Position numbers and translations under genes: made by a program
Notes under the pieces: model-generated
Databases searched by the model: none
The model's input: only the letters and a program-made list of their open reading frames with translations
What the model was told of the DNA's origin: nothing
In this document: positions 1 to 8,855 of the stretch, in pieces
Layout of the letters: each line of letters starts with the position of its first letter
Numbering within the stretch: position 1 is the stretch's first letter
Source of the DNA: Chitinophaga alhagiae
GTDB lineage: Bacteria; Bacteroidota; Bacteroidia; Chitinophagales; Chitinophagaceae
NCBI RefSeq assembly: GCF_003568665.1
Contig: NZ_QXMH01000001.1
Span: 2,108,001 to 2,172,000, forward strand
Length of the DNA stretch: 64,000 bases
Direction: 5' to 3'

Positions 1-848
1 TAAGCAAAGTGTTTGAACAGATAGATGCAGACCTTGTTGCCGCGCGCGGCCTCATACCCGGCACTTTTACCACCAACACGCATGCAACCGCACTGGCCGT
101 AGTTGCCATGCAGGCGCGCTCCGCCCTCTGGCAGGAACGCTGGGAGCAGGCTATCACCCACGCCTCTACGGTAATCAATGCCATGCCCCTGTCTACACCC
201 GCGCAGTTCGCGGACATCTGGCTGGACAAAAGCAGTGCGGAAGTGATCTGGAAGCTGAAGCGTGAGGCGCAGGATGCCAAGCTGGGTGATTTTTACCGGG
301 AGGGCACGCGCATTATGTACGCTCCCGCCTTTAAACTCATGAATGCCATGAACGCCTCCACAGACGTGCGTTTCAGCGCCTGGTTCAAAGACCTTGGCGC
401 CGGCCGGTGGGCGGTGAATAAATATGTAGGCGGCCAGCCCGCGCTGGTAAACCTGGCAGATGTAAAACTGCTGCGTGTGGCGGAAATGTACCTCATCCGT
501 GCGGAAGCTCACGCTGCTACCGGTATTGTAGGGCTGGTGCCTGGCACCGCAGATCTCAATGCGCTTCGTGCCCAAAGGATCAGCGGTTACACAGCCGCCA
601 CCTTTGCCAGCCCGCAGGCGCTTGCCGCCGCCGTAATGGAGGAACGGTACAAGGAACTGGCCTTTGAAGGCCATCGCTATTTTGACCTCCGCCGGAAAAA
701 AGCAGCCATCAGCCGCATACCGGAAGACGTAGTGCAGGCGCCTTCTGCGCTCACCAGCACGCCTGCAGACAGGGGATATTATATGCCCATACCGCTGCGG
801 GAATTACAGGCCAACGAGAACATGAAGCAGCATCCGAAATACGAGTGA
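1..848 (+). CDS. SusD/RagB-like nutrient-binding lipoprotein, C-terminal part (5' truncated by window edge)
   Basis: The frame is already open at the left edge (S-K-V-F-E-Q precedes the first possible GTG at position 9), so the true start lies outside the window. About 280 residues of the C-terminal half are visible. SusD proteins sit on the outer leaflet of the outer membrane and form a lid over a SusC-type TonB-dependent transporter. The signature is the motif ERYKELAFEGHRYFDLRR followed by a short C-terminal stretch containing M-P-I-P and N-E-N. That motif is diagnostic of the SusD/RagB C-terminal region. Its partner SusC is expected just upstream, outside the window. The ligand cannot be told from this fragment. 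A strong terminator follows at 995-1022, so it is not co-transcribed with the next susC. Confidence 0.9.
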   Translation, partial: SKVFEQIDADLVAARGLIPGTFTTNTHATALAVVAMQARSALWQERWEQAITHASTVINAMPLSTPAQFADIWLDKSSAEVIWKLKREAQDAKLGDFYREGTRIMYAPAFKLMNAMNASTDVRFSAWFKDLGAGRWAVNKYVGGQPALVNLADVKLLRVAEMYLIRAEAHAATGIVGLVPGTADLNALRAQRISGYTAATFASPQALAAAVMEERYKELAFEGHRYFDLRRKKAAISRIPEDVVQAPSALTSTPADRGYYMPIPLRELQANENMKQHPKYE

Positions 849-994
849 GGCGTATCATGAAATAAGAAAATTGCCGCCCGCTATCATGCTGCCCGCTCGC
901 TTTTATAGCCCTGGAGAAGCCGGGCTTGGGACACGGTAAATCCCTCCGGTTTACTTAAACAGCTCAACTAGACAAGTTTAAATCTTCCGTCATA

Positions 995-1022
995 GCTGCT
1001 CCGCCAACAGGAGCGGCTTTTT
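995..1022 (+). terminator. Intrinsic terminator after the truncated susD
   Basis: Left arm 995-1002 pairs with 1010-1017 (8 bp including one G-T), loop 1003-1009, followed by five T at 1018-1022. Confidence 0.8.
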
Positions 1023-1124
1023 ACTGCAAAGCGGATTCTTCCCGGAAACAACCGTAATACTGCATTTTCCGCATGAATTTATCTTGTTATATCTAAAATG
1101 ACATATTTGTTAATGATGTTATTT

Positions 1125-1181
1125 TAACTATTTGTGGTGGTTTATTGACAATTCTTTAGTAATTTACAAGTAACTATTTGT
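1125..1181 (+). repeat. Two direct copies of TAACTATTTGT upstream of susC
   Basis: The 11-mer occurs at 1125-1135 and 1171-1181, 46 bp apart centre to centre and about 120-165 bp before the susC start. The spacing, roughly four helical turns, would suit a dimeric regulator or an alternative promoter pair. This is inference from position only. Confidence 0.45.
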
Positions 1182-1299
1182 AACCCGAAAGCAGCCCTAT
1201 TTATCTCTACTGGTAAAACTATAACCCGCAAACAATCAAGATCATCCTGTTTACTCCCTTGCTGGTCAATTAGAATCTCATCACCAAAATCCATTCGAG

Positions 1300-4200
1300 A
1301 TGAAAAGAATGTTACTCCTCATGTTCTTTTCGGTATTGATGTCAGGGCAGCTCCATGCCCAGCAACGGGTCATTACCGGCAAAGTAACAGACGCCAAAGA
1401 CGGTTCTCCTTTACCTGGCGTTACCGTATCTATCAAAGGAACTACTAAAGGCACCATCACCAACGCAAGCGGAGAATACCGGATCGAAATATCCGGCCCT
1501 TCAGACGTGCTGGTGTATTCTTTCATTGGCTACGGCACGCAGGAACTGCCCGCGCCGGAAGGCGCCTCCCGCAACGTGGAGCTGCAACTGGACGACCGTA
1601 CGCTCCAGGAAGTAGTGGTAACAGGTTACGTAGACATCAAGAAAAAAGATGTAACGGCCTCCACTGCCAACATTGACGGCAGCAAGATCAACAACAAACC
1701 CATCCAGAGCTTTGACCAGGCGCTTGACGGGGCCGCCGCTGGGGTGAACGTGAACGTACAGTCCGGCATGGTAGGCGATGCGGTAGCCATCCGCATCCGC
1801 GGGGTAAACTCCATCAGCAATAGCGCGCAACCGCTGATTGTGCTGGATGGTGTGCCGTTGAACACCGCCACCAACCTCAATGTGTTCAACAGCGGCAACG
1901 GTACCCGCTTCAACCCGCTGGCAGACATCAATCCCAACGACATTGCTTCCGTTGATGTCTTGAAAGACGCTGCCGCCGCTGCGCTGTATGGTTCCCGCGC
2001 CGCCAACGGCGTAATTGTGATCACCACCAAACGCGGGCAAAAAGGCACCGTGAACGTTGGGTACAACACCAACCTGGGCTGGGCTCGCGGTGCCAGAATA
2101 CCCAAGGTGCTTGATGGTGACCGTTTTATTGCCATCCAGAACGAAAAGTCAGCCAATGCAGGTGTTGCCAACATTGCCGCAGACATAGATGTGAACGGGG
2201 ATGGGCAACCCGACCGTACCAACTGGATAGACGAAGTATTCAAAACAGGCTTCTCGCAAACGCACCAGCTGAACTTCTCCGGTGGCGGAGACCGCGCGCA
2301 GTATTATGCCTCCGCGGAATATGCAGACATGAAAGGTTTCGTGATCACCAACCGCCTGCGCAGGGGCTCTGCCAGGCTGAACCTGGACCTCACGCCCAAA
2401 ACATGGTTAAAGGCAGGCATCAGCCTGTATGCTTCCCGCGGCCTGAACAACGGCGTACTGTCAGACGGGTTGCTGGCAGGCTCTACCATTGCGGGTTATA
2501 ATGCTCCGCCCAACCTGCCCGTCTACAATAGCACCGGCGAGTTTGGCGGCTATTACCTCAGCCCCAGCAACAGAGATCTCGGCAATGGTAACAATAATGT
2601 GACCTACCGGCTGAATCGTTTCTTCCACCCCCTTACTACGGTGTACATGGGCCGTAACGACAACCAGAGCAACCGCACGCTGGGCAACATTTACCTGGAA
2701 GTAACGCCTGTTACCGGCCTGAAACTGACCTCCCGCTTCGGGATAGATTACATCCAGAACTTTGAAGACCAGTACAGCGGGCCTGACCAGGCCGGCCTTG
2801 GCGTAGGTTTCAACGGCCTGGTGCAGGAAAACCTCTTGCGGCTCAACCAGTGGAACTGGTCCAACTTTGCCTCATACGCGCGCACCTTTGCCCAGCAACA
2901 TAACGTTACCATAACGGCCGGTGTGGAGTACCAGTACAGCAAACGTACAGAACTGTACACCGGCCAGGGCAACCTGGCAGACAGCTACTTCCAGAACATC
3001 TATGACGGCCTGTTTGCCGGTACAGACAATTCGTTTACCGGTGGTACGGCCAATGCCAGGGCCTTCGATTCCTACTTTGGCCGCCTGGCCTATAATTATG
3101 GCGCAAAGTATTACGCTGAATTTGCCTTCCGTGCAGACGCCTATTCAGGCTTCGGCATCAACAACCGCCGCGGGTATTTCCCCAGCGGTTCTATTGGCTG
3201 GCGTATTTATGAAGAGAACTTTTTCAAGGATAACGTAGACTTTGTGAGTGACCTGAAACTGCGGGCCAGCTACGGCGTGGTAGGTAACTCGGAAATAGGC
3301 CCCTATGCCGCCCGTACCCTGTATGGCGGCGGGCAGTATGCAGACCTCAACGGCCTGTCTATGTCCCAGATAGGAGACCCTAACCTGCAATGGGAGTCTT
3401 CCCGCAAGCTGGACGTAGGGCTGGACGCCTCCTTTCTCCGCAACCGCATCAGCCTGGTGCTGGATTATTTCAACAACGATGTAGACAACCTGGTGCTGGA
3501 CGCGCCGGTGCTCAGAACAGTAGGCGTGCCTGCATCAGCAGTAACTACCAACATAGGCGCCATGCGCAACACCGGGTTTGAAATTACAGTGAACGCCACA
3601 CCCGTAGAAGCCAAACATTTTACCTGGGCCACCTCCGCCAACTTCACCCATCTCAAGAACGAAGTGAAGAAATTGGTAGACGGCACGGATATTATCAGCG
3701 GCTCCAACCGCGCCAGTGTAGGCCGTCCGCTGGGCGTATTTTATATGATCCGCTGGGCCGGCGTAAATCCTGAAACGGGCTACGGGATGTTTTATGATAA
3801 AGAGGGCAATGTAAAAATGTACAACCCCGGTGCGCCCACGGCAGACCGCTGGACCACGCCAGACGGCAGCAACAAAGTAACTGCCATTACCGCCAGCGAT
3901 GCCGTATACCTGGAAGGTGTAACCGGTTACCCCACCTGGTATGGCGGATGGGATAACACGCTTTCCTATAAAGGATTTGAACTGAATATACAGCTCCAGT
4001 TCAGCGGCGGCAACTCCGTACTCAATGCAACCCGCCAGGGTTTGATGACCAACTTCCTGCAGAACAACATCACGGAAATTGAAAAACGCTGGACGCCCAC
4101 AAATACCAATACCAGCGTGCCGAGATTGTACCTGGTAGATAACATCACCACACAAACCTCTACCCGCTGGCTGGAGAAAGCAGACTACCTCCGTCTGAAA

Positions 4201-4422
4201 ACCGTGAGCCTGGGTTATACGTTCCCGAACATCAAATCAAAACTGGGCATGAACACCTTGCGACTGTATGTGGCGGGAGACAACCTGGCGTTGCTCACCG
4301 GTTACTCCGGGCAAGACCCCGAGATCAATACAAACCGCACGGCAAATATTGCGTTTGGGGTAGACAGCCGGGGCGTACCGCTGCCGCGCACTTTTTCAAT
4401 AGGCCTGAATGCCAGTTTCTAA
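1300..4422 (+). CDS. SusC/RagA family TonB-linked outer-membrane transporter
   Basis: A 1040-residue outer-membrane transporter that imports oligosaccharide or peptide ligands delivered by its SusD partner, using TonB-ExbBD energy. Residues 1-20 form a Sec signal peptide ending L-H-A. A carboxypeptidase-D regulatory-like domain covers about 23-105. The TonB-box-like segment EVVVTGY lies at 104-110. The plug spans about 115-250 and carries the SusC signature VLKDAAAAALYGSRAANGVI (220-239). The remainder is the 22-strand barrel and the chain ends in Phe, as barrels do. Length is typical for SusC. The SusD partner starts 33 bp downstream, so they form one operon. No extended N-terminal STN domain is present, so signalling through an anti-sigma factor is unlikely. 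Substrate is unknown; no glycoside hydrolase gene is adjacent. Confidence 0.95.
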   Translation: MKRMLLLMFFSVLMSGQLHAQQRVITGKVTDAKDGSPLPGVTVSIKGTTKGTITNASGEYRIEISGPSDVLVYSFIGYGTQELPAPEGASRNVELQLDDRTLQEVVVTGYVDIKKKDVTASTANIDGSKINNKPIQSFDQALDGAAAGVNVNVQSGMVGDAVAIRIRGVNSISNSAQPLIVLDGVPLNTATNLNVFNSGNGTRFNPLADINPNDIASVDVLKDAAAAALYGSRAANGVIVITTKRGQKGTVNVGYNTNLGWARGARIPKVLDGDRFIAIQNEKSANAGVANIAADIDVNGDGQPDRTNWIDEVFKTGFSQTHQLNFSGGGDRAQYYASAEYADMKGFVITNRLRRGSARLNLDLTPKTWLKAGISLYASRGLNNGVLSDGLLAGSTIAGYNAPPNLPVYNSTGEFGGYYLSPSNRDLGNGNNNVTYRLNRFFHPLTTVYMGRNDNQSNRTLGNIYLEVTPVTGLKLTSRFGIDYIQNFEDQYSGPDQAGLGVGFNGLVQENLLRLNQWNWSNFASYARTFAQQHNVTITAGVEYQYSKRTELYTGQGNLADSYFQNIYDGLFAGTDNSFTGGTANARAFDSYFGRLAYNYGAKYYAEFAFRADAYSGFGINNRRGYFPSGSIGWRIYEENFFKDNVDFVSDLKLRASYGVVGNSEIGPYAARTLYGGGQYADLNGLSMSQIGDPNLQWESSRKLDVGLDASFLRNRISLVLDYFNNDVDNLVLDAPVLRTVGVPASAVTTNIGAMRNTGFEITVNATPVEAKHFTWATSANFTHLKNEVKKLVDGTDIISGSNRASVGRPLGVFYMIRWAGVNPETGYGMFYDKEGNVKMYNPGAPTADRWTTPDGSNKVTAITASDAVYLEGVTGYPTWYGGWDNTLSYKGFELNIQLQFSGGNSVLNATRQGLMTNFLQNNITEIEKRWTPTNTNTSVPRLYLVDNITTQTSTRWLEKADYLRLKTVSLGYTFPNIKSKLGMNTLRLYVAGDNLALLTGYSGQDPEINTNRTANIAFGVDSRGVPLPRTFSIGLNASF

Positions 4423-4455
4423 CAAGGTTTGATGTACCAGTAAAAACTTACTATT

Positions 4456-5907
4456 ATGACTACGATTAAACATACCATCATCAAATACCTGGGCGCTACG
4501 CTGACGGGCTTGTTGCTGTTAACGGCCTGTTCAAAGGTAGACGAGCAGGAGCCATTTGTGAACATTGACCCGGCGCAGATATTCAACTCGCCGCAACGGA
4601 TAGAGAGCGCGGCCATAGGCATGTATAATGCGTTGCAGAACGCGGAGTTCCTGGGCGGCCGTGTGCTGATCTATATTGACCAGCGGGGGAATGATGCCAA
4701 TGTATCTTCTTTCTTTGGCAACGTGGGAACATTTAATATGATATCCAACAACACCATTGCGCAGAATGCATGGACTGGCGGTTACCGCACTATTTTTGAA
4801 GCCAATTATTTTCTGAAGCGGCTGCAGGAAAATGAGTCCGTTATTGGGGCGGATGCGGCGAAGGTGTATTACGCTGAAGCAAAATTCATCCGTGCGCTTT
4901 GTTACTATTACCTCGTGAACCTGTACGCGCAAACTTACGTGTTTACGCCAGATGGCAACCACCCCGGTGTGCCGTTGATACTGGACGCCGTCACCAACGG
5001 TGCGGAAGCGCTTGCCGCCGCCAACAAGGTGCCGCGCAACACCGTCAAGCAGGTGTATGACCAGGTGCTGGCAGACCTCACGGATGCTTCTACTGACCTG
5101 CCCGTAACCTGGGACGATGATTATTTTGATCATGCCCGTGCCACCAAAGCTGCCGCAGATGCGCTAATGGCCAGAATTTACCTCGTAATGGGGCAGTGGG
5201 GGAATGCGAATACCAAAGCAGATGCAGTGATCAGCTCTGCACGCGGTTTTTCCCTGGAGCCCGATCTGCGTGACTATTTTACAAAAGACAATTATTCGTC
5301 TACAACGGAAGGGATCTTTGCCGTGGCCATGAACACGTCAGATAATCCCAACACCAACAACGCCATCGGCCAGCACTACAGTCCCCTGGGCCGTGGTGAT
5401 ATTTCTGTGAACGCTGCTTACCGCAACCTGCCCGGTTTTTCGGATACAGACGAGCGCAAAACGCAATTGCTGCGTACTACCGGCACTACCACGCTCACGT
5501 ACTGGACGGGCAAGTATTATACCACTACGTTTGATTCCTGGGTGCCTGTTTTACGCCTGGGAGAAGTGAAGCTGATCAAGGCGGAAGCGCTGGCGCGGCT
5601 TAGCCCGGCAGTGCCTGATCCCGTAGCGCTCACTACCCTGCTGGAAATACGCTCCCGTTCAAACGCCGGCGTTATTGCGCCGCCTGCCACCCAGGCGCAG
5701 CTGATAGACCTGATATTGAACGAAAGGAGGATAGAGCTGGCATTTGAAGGCCACGGCATGACGGATTTTCTGCGTACCAAGAGGGATGTACCGGCCCGGC
5801 CGCCCACCCAGCCTGAAATAGCCTGGGATGCGCAACTGGTAATATTCCCGATCCCGTTCGTAGATACCCAGCAAAACCCGCAACTGGAACAAAATCCCGG
5901 GTACTGA
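4456..5907 (+). CDS. SusD/RagB family outer-membrane lipoprotein
   Basis: A 483-residue surface lipoprotein that pairs with the SusC encoded directly upstream. The N-terminus has a lipoprotein signal with lipobox LLTAC, Cys25 being the lipidated residue. Helical TPR-like SusD core follows, with the family motif RIELAFEGHGMTDFLRTKR near the C-terminus and an end of the N-P-x-L-x-Q-N-P-G-Y type. Length (about 480) is normal for the family. The motif parallels that of the truncated SusD at the left edge, but the two differ enough that they belong to separate uptake loci. The ligand cannot be inferred from sequence alone. A bidirectional terminator follows immediately. Confidence 0.95.
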   Translation: MTTIKHTIIKYLGATLTGLLLLTACSKVDEQEPFVNIDPAQIFNSPQRIESAAIGMYNALQNAEFLGGRVLIYIDQRGNDANVSSFFGNVGTFNMISNNTIAQNAWTGGYRTIFEANYFLKRLQENESVIGADAAKVYYAEAKFIRALCYYYLVNLYAQTYVFTPDGNHPGVPLILDAVTNGAEALAAANKVPRNTVKQVYDQVLADLTDASTDLPVTWDDDYFDHARATKAAADALMARIYLVMGQWGNANTKADAVISSARGFSLEPDLRDYFTKDNYSSTTEGIFAVAMNTSDNPNTNNAIGQHYSPLGRGDISVNAAYRNLPGFSDTDERKTQLLRTTGTTTLTYWTGKYYTTTFDSWVPVLRLGEVKLIKAEALARLSPAVPDPVALTTLLEIRSRSNAGVIAPPATQAQLIDLILNERRIELAFEGHGMTDFLRTKRDVPARPPTQPEIAWDAQLVIFPIPFVDTQQNPQLEQNPGY

Positions 5908-5916
5908 TGAAACATA

Positions 5917-5951
5917 AAAAAAGGGCCTGGTTGCAAAGCCGGCCCTTTTTT
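5917..5951. terminator. Bidirectional terminator between susD and the thioredoxin-like gene
   Basis: Stem 5917-5927 with 5941-5951, 11 bp ending in A6/T6 on both sides, serving both convergent genes. Confidence 0.85.
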
Positions 5952-5971
5952 AGTATCTGGAATGCAATAGT

Positions 5972-7117
5972 TTATTGCAATACTTCGCTCAGTTTGCTTT
6001 CAAGCCCGTTGCCGCGCAGGTTGGCGGCTATCACCTTGCCCTGCGGGTCTATGAGTATATTGGTAGGAATGCCGGTAATACCGTACAGGGGCACTACGGC
6101 AGACTCCCAGAATTTCAGGTCACTCACATGGCTCCAGTTCAGGCCGTCATCCGCAATGGCCTGCAGCCAGGCTTCTTTTGTCTTGTCAAGCGAAACGCCG
6201 AGTATGGTGAAGTTTTTGTTTTTGTATTTCATGTAGGCGTTCACCACGTTAGGGTTTTCCTGGCGGCAGGGGCCGCACCAGCTGGCCCAGAAATCTACCA
6301 GCACATATTTTCCCTTGAAGGAGCTGAGGCTGATGTTTTTGCCGGAGGGGTCAGGCAGGGTGAAGTCAGGCGCGTCTTTCCCGATGAAAGATGCAGGGCC
6401 GGCGGCGGAGGTCTGCGTCTGGTCTTTCTGCACATCGGCCAGGAAGGTTTGCATATCTTTTACCATGGCGTTGCCGGGGAAACGTTTAATGATGTCTTCC
6501 AGCTCTTTTTTGTGAGACAGCATGTCTTCCGCATCCTTGAAGCCTACGAGGTTGATGGCGAACACGGCGGGTACCGGGTGTTTGCTTTTCTGCGCGGCGT
6601 CCAGGAAATATTGTTTGTAATGTTCTTCCTTTTTCTCAAACGCATCCATGCGGGTGGCCATAACACTGTCTGGCGTTTGGGCAATGCGCAGGCTGTCCAT
6701 AGCCTGCATTTCCTTGCTGAGGGCCTGGGTTTTTTCGCTGTACTGGTTGAGCAGTTGCTGGATCTCGGCGGTAGCTTCGGACCCTTTTACACTGATCTTT
6801 TCCAGCTCGTTATAATCGCCGCTGATGCTCATGTCTCCCGCATCCAGGGCCAGCAGTATGTACTTGCCGCTTTCAAAGCGAATGCGGTACAGGCCCTGCT
6901 CGGTTATCATGCCATCCAGCTCCACCTTTCCGGAAGCGTCTTTCACGGCGGTAGTATCCACTACTTTAGGTGCCTGGCCGGATATTTCTTCCAGGTACAC
7001 TTTTTCAAGCGGGGCATTGGCCAGCTTAACGTCGATCTTGAAGGCTCCTTTTTCCGGGTGGCTCGCACAGCCGGCCAGCAATGCTGCTCCGGCTATCCAG
7101 GTGGCAAGTTTTCTCAT
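5972..7117 (-). CDS. TlpA/ResA-like thiol-disulfide oxidoreductase lipoprotein with N-terminal DUF4369-like domain
   Basis: A 381-residue predicted lipoprotein. An upstream in-frame start exists at 7222, but the ATG at 7117 gives a proper signal with lipobox LLAGC (Cys17) and lies about 23 nt after a -7 promoter box, so it is preferred. Residues about 25-130 resemble the beta-sandwich DUF4369 domain of Bacteroidota redoxins. A charged helical stretch (about 130-225) follows, then a thioredoxin/AhpC-TSA domain. The active site is WCGPC with cysteines 281 and 284, and a cis-proline sits in GIPTN (about 351). It probably reduces or exchanges disulfides in envelope proteins. It is convergent with susD and has no evident operon partner. 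The substrate is not known. Confidence 0.9.
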   Translation of the reverse strand: MRKLATWIAGAALLAGCASHPEKGAFKIDVKLANAPLEKVYLEEISGQAPKVVDTTAVKDASGKVELDGMITEQGLYRIRFESGKYILLALDAGDMSISGDYNELEKISVKGSEATAEIQQLLNQYSEKTQALSKEMQAMDSLRIAQTPDSVMATRMDAFEKKEEHYKQYFLDAAQKSKHPVPAVFAINLVGFKDAEDMLSHKKELEDIIKRFPGNAMVKDMQTFLADVQKDQTQTSAAGPASFIGKDAPDFTLPDPSGKNISLSSFKGKYVLVDFWASWCGPCRQENPNVVNAYMKYKNKNFTILGVSLDKTKEAWLQAIADDGLNWSHVSDLKFWESAVVPLYGITGIPTNILIDPQGKVIAANLRGNGLESKLSEVLQ

Positions 7118-7143
7118 GGTTTTTCTTTTTTCTATGACAAATT

Positions 7144-7151
7144 CAAAAATA
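7144..7151 (-). promoter_or_regulatory. -7 promoter element of the thioredoxin-like lipoprotein gene
   Basis: On the minus strand this reads TATTTTTG, matching TAnnTTTG. A transcript would start near 7140, giving a leader of about 23 nt before the ATG at 7117. No clear -33 TTG at the usual spacing. Confidence 0.45.
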
Positions 7152-7304
7152 GGGTTAAATACCCGGATGCCCACTGCAGTTTTGTTAAAATTATGTAACC
7201 GGCAACCGCATGTTACAGGCAAACGGACCGTAACTTATTCCGGCATGCGGCAATGGCAAGGCAGTTGGCCCGGCCATTCACGCAAAACTGGATGAGCGGT
7301 GTTC

Positions 7305-8762
7305 TTAGCTGTTCAACTGTTTGAGCAATAACTCATTGGTGAGTTTTGGGTCTGCTTTGCCGGCGCTCATTTTCATCACTTCTCCCACAAACAGCCCTAT
7401 CAGTCCCTTCTTCCCGGCCCTGAACTCCGCTACCTTGCCCGGGTATTTGGCCAGCACGGCCTCAATAACCGGCAGAATGCTGTTCTCGTCCTTGTCCTGT
7501 ATAAGGTTCAGCTCCGTGGCAATGGCCAGCGGCGTTTTGCCGGGCGTTTCTATCATGGCGGGCAAAATGCGCGAAGAAGCAATGGAAAAATTCACCTTGC
7601 CGTCTGCAATGAGGGCTATCAGCTCCGCCAGGGCGGCGGGTTGCAGGGGAAATTGCTCCATACTGCCGCTTCGTTCGTTCAGCCAGGATTTTACCGGCCC
7701 CAGCATCCAGTTGGCGGCTGCCTTGTGATGGGGCGTGGCGGCTATCAGCGCTTCAAAATAAGCGGCGGTGGGCTTGTCGTCACAGATCACGCGGGCATCA
7801 TATTCCGGCAGCTGCAGCTCGCGCATGTAGCGCTGTGCCATTTCTTCCGGCAACTCCGGTAAAGCGCTGCGTATCTCGTTCAGGAAGGCCTCGGTAATAC
7901 GGAAAGGGGCCAGGTCGGGCTCGGGGAAGTAGCGGTAGTCATTTGCCTCTTCCTTGGAGCGCAGCGAGAAAGAGCTGCCGTTAGAGGCTTCAAAGCTGCG
8001 CGTTTCCTGTACGATCCTTTCACCGGTTTCCACCAGTTCTATCTGCCTTTTTATTTCGTTCTCTATGGCGCGCTTCACATTACGGATGGAGTTCATGTTC
8101 TTTACTTCCACTTTGGTGCCGAGGCCGGTATCTCCTTTCAGGCGGATGGAAATATTGGCGTCGCAGCGCATGGAGCCTTCTTCCATGTTGCCGTCACACA
8201 CTTCCAGCCAGCGCACCAGGCGGCGCAGCTCCGTGAGGTAGGCATACGCCTCGTCTGCATGGTGCAGGTCTGGCTCCGTCACGATCTCCACCAGGGGGAC
8301 CCCGGCGCGGTTATAGTCTACCATGGTATTGTCAGGGTCCTGGTCGTGCATGGATTTTCCGGCATCTTCTTCCAGGTGAATACGGTTGAGCCGGATGTTG
8401 CGCGCGGCGCCGTCCGCAAAAATGGGCACATGCCCGCCTACGCAGATAGGCGCCGTATGCTGGCTGATCTGGTAGCCCTTGGGGAGGTCAGGATAAAAAT
8501 AGTTTTTGCGGGCGAAGAAGTTTTCGCGCTCAATTTCACAGTGGCAGGCAAAACCCAGCCTGATGGCCAACTCTACCGCCTTGCGGTTGAGGAAGGGCAG
8601 GGTGCCGGGGTGGCCCAGCGTTACCGGGCTGATGTGTGTGTTGGGCTGGCCGCCGAAGGCAGCACTGTCACTACTGAAAAGTTTGCTATGTGTTAAAAGC
8701 TGGGCGTGAACTTCCAGGCCGATCACCGCTTCATACTTGTTATAATCGATGCTTGCGCTCAT
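7305..8762 (-). CDS. gatB: Aspartyl/glutamyl-tRNA(Asn/Gln) amidotransferase subunit B
   Basis: Subunit B of GatCAB, which converts mischarged Glu-tRNA(Gln) or Asp-tRNA(Asn) to the amidated form in the cytoplasm. The N-terminus has the family signature YEAVIGLEVHAQL. Further hallmarks are the LPKGYQISQHTAPIC segment and the RCDANISIR box. The C-terminal third is the tRNA-binding GatB/YqeY tail domain. With the ATG at 8762 the protein has 485 residues, normal for GatB. A possible upstream start at 8807 lies beyond the predicted transcription start and is rejected. gatA and gatC are not adjacent. The gene is divergent from the aldehyde dehydrogenase gene. Confidence 0.97.
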   Translation of the reverse strand: MSASIDYNKYEAVIGLEVHAQLLTHSKLFSSDSAAFGGQPNTHISPVTLGHPGTLPFLNRKAVELAIRLGFACHCEIERENFFARKNYFYPDLPKGYQISQHTAPICVGGHVPIFADGAARNIRLNRIHLEEDAGKSMHDQDPDNTMVDYNRAGVPLVEIVTEPDLHHADEAYAYLTELRRLVRWLEVCDGNMEEGSMRCDANISIRLKGDTGLGTKVEVKNMNSIRNVKRAIENEIKRQIELVETGERIVQETRSFEASNGSSFSLRSKEEANDYRYFPEPDLAPFRITEAFLNEIRSALPELPEEMAQRYMRELQLPEYDARVICDDKPTAAYFEALIAATPHHKAAANWMLGPVKSWLNERSGSMEQFPLQPAALAELIALIADGKVNFSIASSRILPAMIETPGKTPLAIATELNLIQDKDENSILPVIEAVLAKYPGKVAEFRAGKKGLIGLFVGEVMKMSAGKADPKLTNELLLKQLNS

Positions 8763-8787
8763 ACTATTTTCTCCGTACTGATTCGCA

Positions 8788-8795
8788 CAAAGATA
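8788..8795 (-). promoter_or_regulatory. -7 promoter element of gatB
   Basis: Minus-strand TATCTTTG, the same octamer as in front of glyS and mfd. Predicted transcript start near 8784, about 21 nt before the chosen gatB ATG. This supports the start at 8762 over the longer one. Confidence 0.5.
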
Positions 8796-8855
8796 TTCAA
8801 ACTGCAAAAAAGCAGGGAATTTTCACGAAATTACAGGGAACATACCCATTTTTCA

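Larger units (their letters stand above)
849..1299. other. Intergenic region between two Sus loci
   Basis: About 450 bases without a credible gene. The first 150 bases hold nothing recognisable until a strong intrinsic terminator at 995-1022. The rest is AT-rich and presumably carries the promoter of the downstream susC. It contains two copies of an 11-bp direct repeat (1125-1135 and 1171-1181) and a TTGACA at 1145-1150, but no clean TAnnTTTG element. No anti-sigma or sigma gene is present here. Confidence 0.6.

Noticed and set aside
1140..1185. TTGACA at 1145-1150 with TAACTATTTG as a susC promoter
   Set aside because: The downstream element does not match TAnnTTTG, so only the repeats were listed.
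8706..8855. N-terminal extension of the aldehyde dehydrogenase
   Set aside because: It overlaps the gatB start and promoter region and is not part of the family's N-terminus.
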